Of a DNA stretch of 64,000 nt, positions 61,487-64,000 are shown piece by piece. Made by a program: the position numbers and the translations under genes. The DNA is taken from assembly GCF_900103955.1 (NCBI RefSeq), contig NZ_FNIL01000001.1, positions 806,001 to 870,000 of the forward strand, in the 5' to 3' direction. The notes below the pieces were generated by a model. It was not told the origin of the DNA. It ran no database searches and saw only the letters and a program-made list of their open reading frames with translations. This DNA comes from Alkalicoccus daliensis (GTDB lineage: Bacteria > Bacillota > Bacilli > Bacillales > Salisediminibacteriaceae). How positions within the stretch are numbered: position 1 is the stretch's first letter; every line of letters starts with the position of its first letter.

Positions 61487-62056
61487 CTAGCTGGTATGTA
61501 TAAAAAGTTCGTTTGCTTTGTTTCTCATTTTCTGCAGCTCTTTTTCGGGCATGCCCGTTTTTTCAAGCTTTCCCAGCAGTTCCGCTGTAAATGCAAGCTT
61601 CTCTTTATTATTCGTATCTAAAATCATTTCTTCAAGTTCCACTTGTTCCACCGATACGCCGGATTCTCTGAAAAGTTCTTCTGCAAATGGATGATTTTTA
61701 TAATCTGCTGCGTAATAAATTTTTCTGATTCCAGCTTGAATAATTGCTTTGCAGCAGTTAAGACATGGAAAATGAGTCACGTAAATCTCGGACCCTTCTG
61801 TAGCTACTCCGAACTTTGCGCACTGGATAATAGCATTTACTTCCGCGTGGATAGTTCGTGCACAATGGTCATCCACAAGATAGCATCCATCTTCAGAGCA
61901 GTGGCTTCCTCCAGAAATTGATCCGTTATAACCGCCTGCAATTATTCTTTTATCCCTTACAATCGAAGCTCCGACCATAAGTCTCGTACAAGTACTTCTC
62001 AATGCTAAAAGATGACTCTGCGCCATAAAATATTGATGCCAGGAAATCCGTTCCAA
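61487..62056 (-). CDS. comEB: ComEB, dCMP deaminase family protein
   Basis: 189 aa. Zinc-dependent deaminase site HAE (His70, Glu72) and PCLNC (Cys98, Cys101). dCMP deaminase activity is expected by fold; it is dispensable for competence in B. subtilis. Between comEA and comEC. Confidence 0.95.
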   Translation of the reverse strand: MERISWHQYFMAQSHLLALRSTCTRLMVGASIVRDKRIIAGGYNGSISGGSHCSEDGCYLVDDHCARTIHAEVNAIIQCAKFGVATEGSEIYVTHFPCLNCCKAIIQAGIRKIYYAADYKNHPFAEELFRESGVSVEQVELEEMILDTNNKEKLAFTAELLGKLEKTGMPEKELQKMRNKANELFIHTS

Positions 62057-62177
62057 CTACCTCACTCCTTCAAGTTTTCACTATGACTAAAAGTTTATCA
62101 TACTAATCAGGATTTCAGTATGCCCCGGGAGTATTATAAAGTAATCTTTACAGCGTTTCCCCCTTACAAATTGTTTG

Positions 62178-62795
62178 TTAATGCAAAGATAATTGATCCC
62201 TGATTGATTCCAGTGTTTTCTCCCCAATCCCCGGGACTTCCATCAGCTCTTCCACGGAAGTGAAAGGGCCATTTTCCTCCCTGTATTGTATGATTGCTGA
62301 AGCTTTTGCAGGACCAATACCGTTTAACGTTTCCCAGGATGCCTGTTCAGCTGTATTAATAGGTATTTTATTCATTTCCACAGTTTCATGCTGGGGAGTT
62401 TCACCTGTATGAGCTTCTGCTTCTTCAGCAGAGGGGATGATAATTACCATTTCGTCATACACACGCTGTGCAAAGTTCACCGTCTCTATCGCTGCATCTG
62501 CTGTAAGTCCACCGGCTTCATCTATTAATTTTTCTACTCTGTCTTCTGAGGATGCGGTATAAACACCAGGAAACTGTACTTCGCCCTTAATATCGACTTT
62601 CATCTCTACAGGTGTCTCTTCCAGATCATTTTCTTCAGCAGTATGCCCTATGTCCATGATAGTTTCAGAGTTTAACTGTTCCTCTTCTGTAAAAAAGTAA
62701 TATAATCCAATCGCCGCAAGCAGAATGATCCCTCCTGCTATCTTCCCCAGCAGTAACCGATCCATATTTTTCAGCCTATCCAGTACAGCATTCAT
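62178..62795 (-). CDS. comEA: competence DNA receptor ComEA
   Basis: 205 aa from ATG 62795 (AAGGAGGGGG upstream). TM anchor (14-35), acidic stalk, SLBB domain (about 65-115), and two helix-hairpin-helix motifs (146-205: INTAEQASWETLNGIG, VPGIGEKTLESIR). It binds double-stranded DNA outside the cell and hands it to ComEC. The stalk (36-66) is strongly acidic. Confidence 0.96.
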   Translation of the reverse strand: MNAVLDRLKNMDRLLLGKIAGGIILLAAIGLYYFFTEEEQLNSETIMDIGHTAEENDLEETPVEMKVDIKGEVQFPGVYTASSEDRVEKLIDEAGGLTADAAIETVNFAQRVYDEMVIIIPSAEEAEAHTGETPQHETVEMNKIPINTAEQASWETLNGIGPAKASAIIQYREENGPFTSVEELMEVPGIGEKTLESIRDQLSLH

Positions 62796-62844
62796 TTTCC
62801 CCCTCCTTATTATGATTTTTGCAGTAAAAATATATTTTTTACAC

Positions 62845-62874
62845 AAAAAAATCCGCCCTGCCTGATTCGGCGGA
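62845..62874 (-). terminator. terminator after the yqeM methyltransferase
   Basis: Minus strand TCCGCC/GGCGGA with 11-nt loop and TTTTTTTG, 102 nt past the stop; separates rsfS-yqeM from comEA. Confidence 0.8.
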
Positions 62875-62976
62875 CAGAAAATTCCTGTTATTAGTCTTTC
62901 AGTAAATGGCAGACCACTTCTAAGTGGTTAAATATGAATTTATAAATATTATATATACCGAACACGTATTCGTCCA

Positions 62977-63708
62977 CTATTTTTTTTCAGCTTTGAAAAA
63001 AATACGATCATCTTCCTCAAGGTAATCTCTTTTTCCAAAGTCACCGCTAATTACAATATTATGAAACCCAGCCTCTATAAGCCACTTTTTATAAACGGAA
63101 GGAAGAAAAGTACGCTGGAACAGTTCCTCATCCTCACGAAGATACCTTCCATCTTCCTGTTTAATGAAGAAGGTAAGAGAATGATGAACGCTGAGTTCCG
63201 CTTCACCTGGTTCACAAAACCATAAATAAGTTATTTCTTCGGCATTTTCCCCGTACAGCTGATGATCAAATATATGTTCCACCTTAAAAGGAGAATGAAC
63301 ATCAAATAAAAATACTCCTCCTGATCGTAGACTTTCGGCTACATGTGAAAAGGTGGATTTCACTTCATTTTCTTCAGCTAAATAGTTCAGCCCGTCACAA
63401 AATAAAGTTACAGCATCCATATTGCTGAAGCCTGAGATATGCCTCATATCCTGTTCCATAAAAACGGTATTATTTCCTCTTTCCCGCGCTTTTTTTTCCG
63501 CTACAGCAAGCATTTCTCCAGAAATATCCACTCCAGTTGTCTGGAACCCCTGGTCTTCAAGCTGCAGCGTTAATGTTCCTGTTCCGCATGCGAGATCCAG
63601 AATTCTTGCAGATTTTTTCACATAGCTGGTCGCAAACTGAAGCCACGCACCATAAGGAGCATCCTCCATAAGAGTGTCATATAATGCTGCAAAGTGCTGT
63701 TCTGACAA
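62977..63708 (-). CDS. yqeM: class I SAM-dependent methyltransferase (YqeM)
   Basis: 243 aa. SAM motif I ILDLACGTGTLTL (36-48) and TTGVDISGEML-like loop (seen as VDISGEM, 60-66). The family is unassigned; the RsfS-YqeM neighbourhood suggests RNA or ribosome-related methylation. Starts 20 nt after rsfS. A terminator follows. Confidence 0.9.
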   Translation of the reverse strand: MSEQHFAALYDTLMEDAPYGAWLQFATSYVKKSARILDLACGTGTLTLQLEDQGFQTTGVDISGEMLAVAEKKARERGNNTVFMEQDMRHISGFSNMDAVTLFCDGLNYLAEENEVKSTFSHVAESLRSGGVFLFDVHSPFKVEHIFDHQLYGENAEEITYLWFCEPGEAELSVHHSLTFFIKQEDGRYLREDEELFQRTFLPSVYKKWLIEAGFHNIVISGDFGKRDYLEEDDRIFFKAEKK

Positions 63709-63728
63709 TATAATTCCCTCCCGGGGGA

Positions 63729-64000
63729 TCAGCGGAGCATTTCTTCCACGTCCATAATCGGAGCATCACCCCATAATTTTTCGAGCTGATAATAATCGCG
63801 ATCTTCTTTGTGGAAAATATGCACAACAACATCAGCTAAATCTATTAAAACCCAGCGTGCTTCTTTCAGCCCTTCCATTCTTTTTACATCAATTCCGGAC
63901 TCCAGCGCTTTTTGTTTCACTTCCTGGGCGATTGCCTCCACCTGTGTTTCGGAATTCCCGTGACAGATCACAAAATAATCTGCGATGGAAGAAACACCTT
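63729..64000 (-). CDS. rsfS: ribosomal silencing factor RsfS (5' end beyond the window)
   Basis: At least 90 residues read inward from the window edge, beginning GVSSIADYFVICHGNSETQ. The family motifs ADYFVICHGNS, RWVLIDLADVVVHIF and YYQLEKLWGDAP are complete, so about the first 30 residues are missing. RsfS binds L14 on the 50S subunit to prevent joining under starvation. A GTG at 63971 is internal, not the start. Confidence 0.95.
   Translation of the reverse strand, partial: GVSSIADYFVICHGNSETQVEAIAQEVKQKALESGIDVKRMEGLKEARWVLIDLADVVVHIFHKEDRDYYQLEKLWGDAPIMDVEEMLR

Overview
The window looks like a chromosomal segment from a low-GC Gram-positive bacterium of the Bacillaceae. Many neighbourhoods match the Bacillus subtilis comE to yqg region: rsfS-yqeM-comEA-comEB-comEC, holA-rpsT-lepA-hemW, hrcA-grpE-dnaK-dnaJ-prmA-rsmE-mtaB, rpsU-yqeY, nfeD-floA, phoH, pgpH-ybeY-dgkA-cdd-era-recO, glyQ-glyS-ccpN-yqfL, yqxD-dnaG-sigA-cccA-trmK-nif3-ispH, cshB-nfo, and zur with zinc and manganese ABC genes and ispG. 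Several surface proteins are very acidic; the cytochrome c ectodomain has no Lys or Arg. This suggests a halo- or alkaliphile. Sporulation genes that normally sit inside these blocks (gpr and spoIIP between rpsT and lepA; yqfC and yqfD between floA and phoH) are absent, suggesting a non-sporulating or reduced-sporulation lineage. The genus cannot be fixed from the sequence.

Layout. 1-6.6 kb: a truncated Na/Pi cotransporter, a DUF1189 membrane protein, SinR and a small SinR-like regulator, two genes with extracytoplasmic-function (ECF) type promoters (NfeD-like, DUF1002), ispG and a nucleotidase. 6.8-10.6 kb: zinc cluster znuC-znuB-second permease-zur, transcribed leftward from a promoter with a Zur-box-like operator. 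10.7-14.6 kb: ppx and ppk (polyphosphate). 14.7-17.3 kb: a lytic transglycosylase, then a manganese-type ABC permease and ATPase behind a promoter with an MntR-box-like site. 18-25.8 kb: DNA repair, RNA helicase, CarD-like regulator, isoprenoid enzyme IspH, Nif3, TrmK, cytochrome c, GDPD. 25.9-45 kb: the leftward macromolecular-synthesis and membrane block, including a T-box leader for glyQS inside which a GGC specifier can be read. 45-57 kb: rpsU-yqeY and the heat-shock operon with a perfect CIRCE operator, then hemW and lepA. 57-64 kb: rpsT, holA, a YqzM-like peptide and the competence operon, ending in a truncated rsfS.

Intergenic DNA is the least explained part. Three related elements (about 8.11-8.28, 17.35-17.67 and 44.14-44.37 kb) share left and right blocks that can pair with each other around an interior of different length and sequence. 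A separate 137-bp nested palindrome lies at 8.49-8.62 kb. No rRNA, tRNA, CRISPR array, transposase or prophage gene was seen.

Starts were chosen by Shine-Dalgarno (SD) spacing and family N-termini. Functional names rest on recognising families by eye, without database searches.
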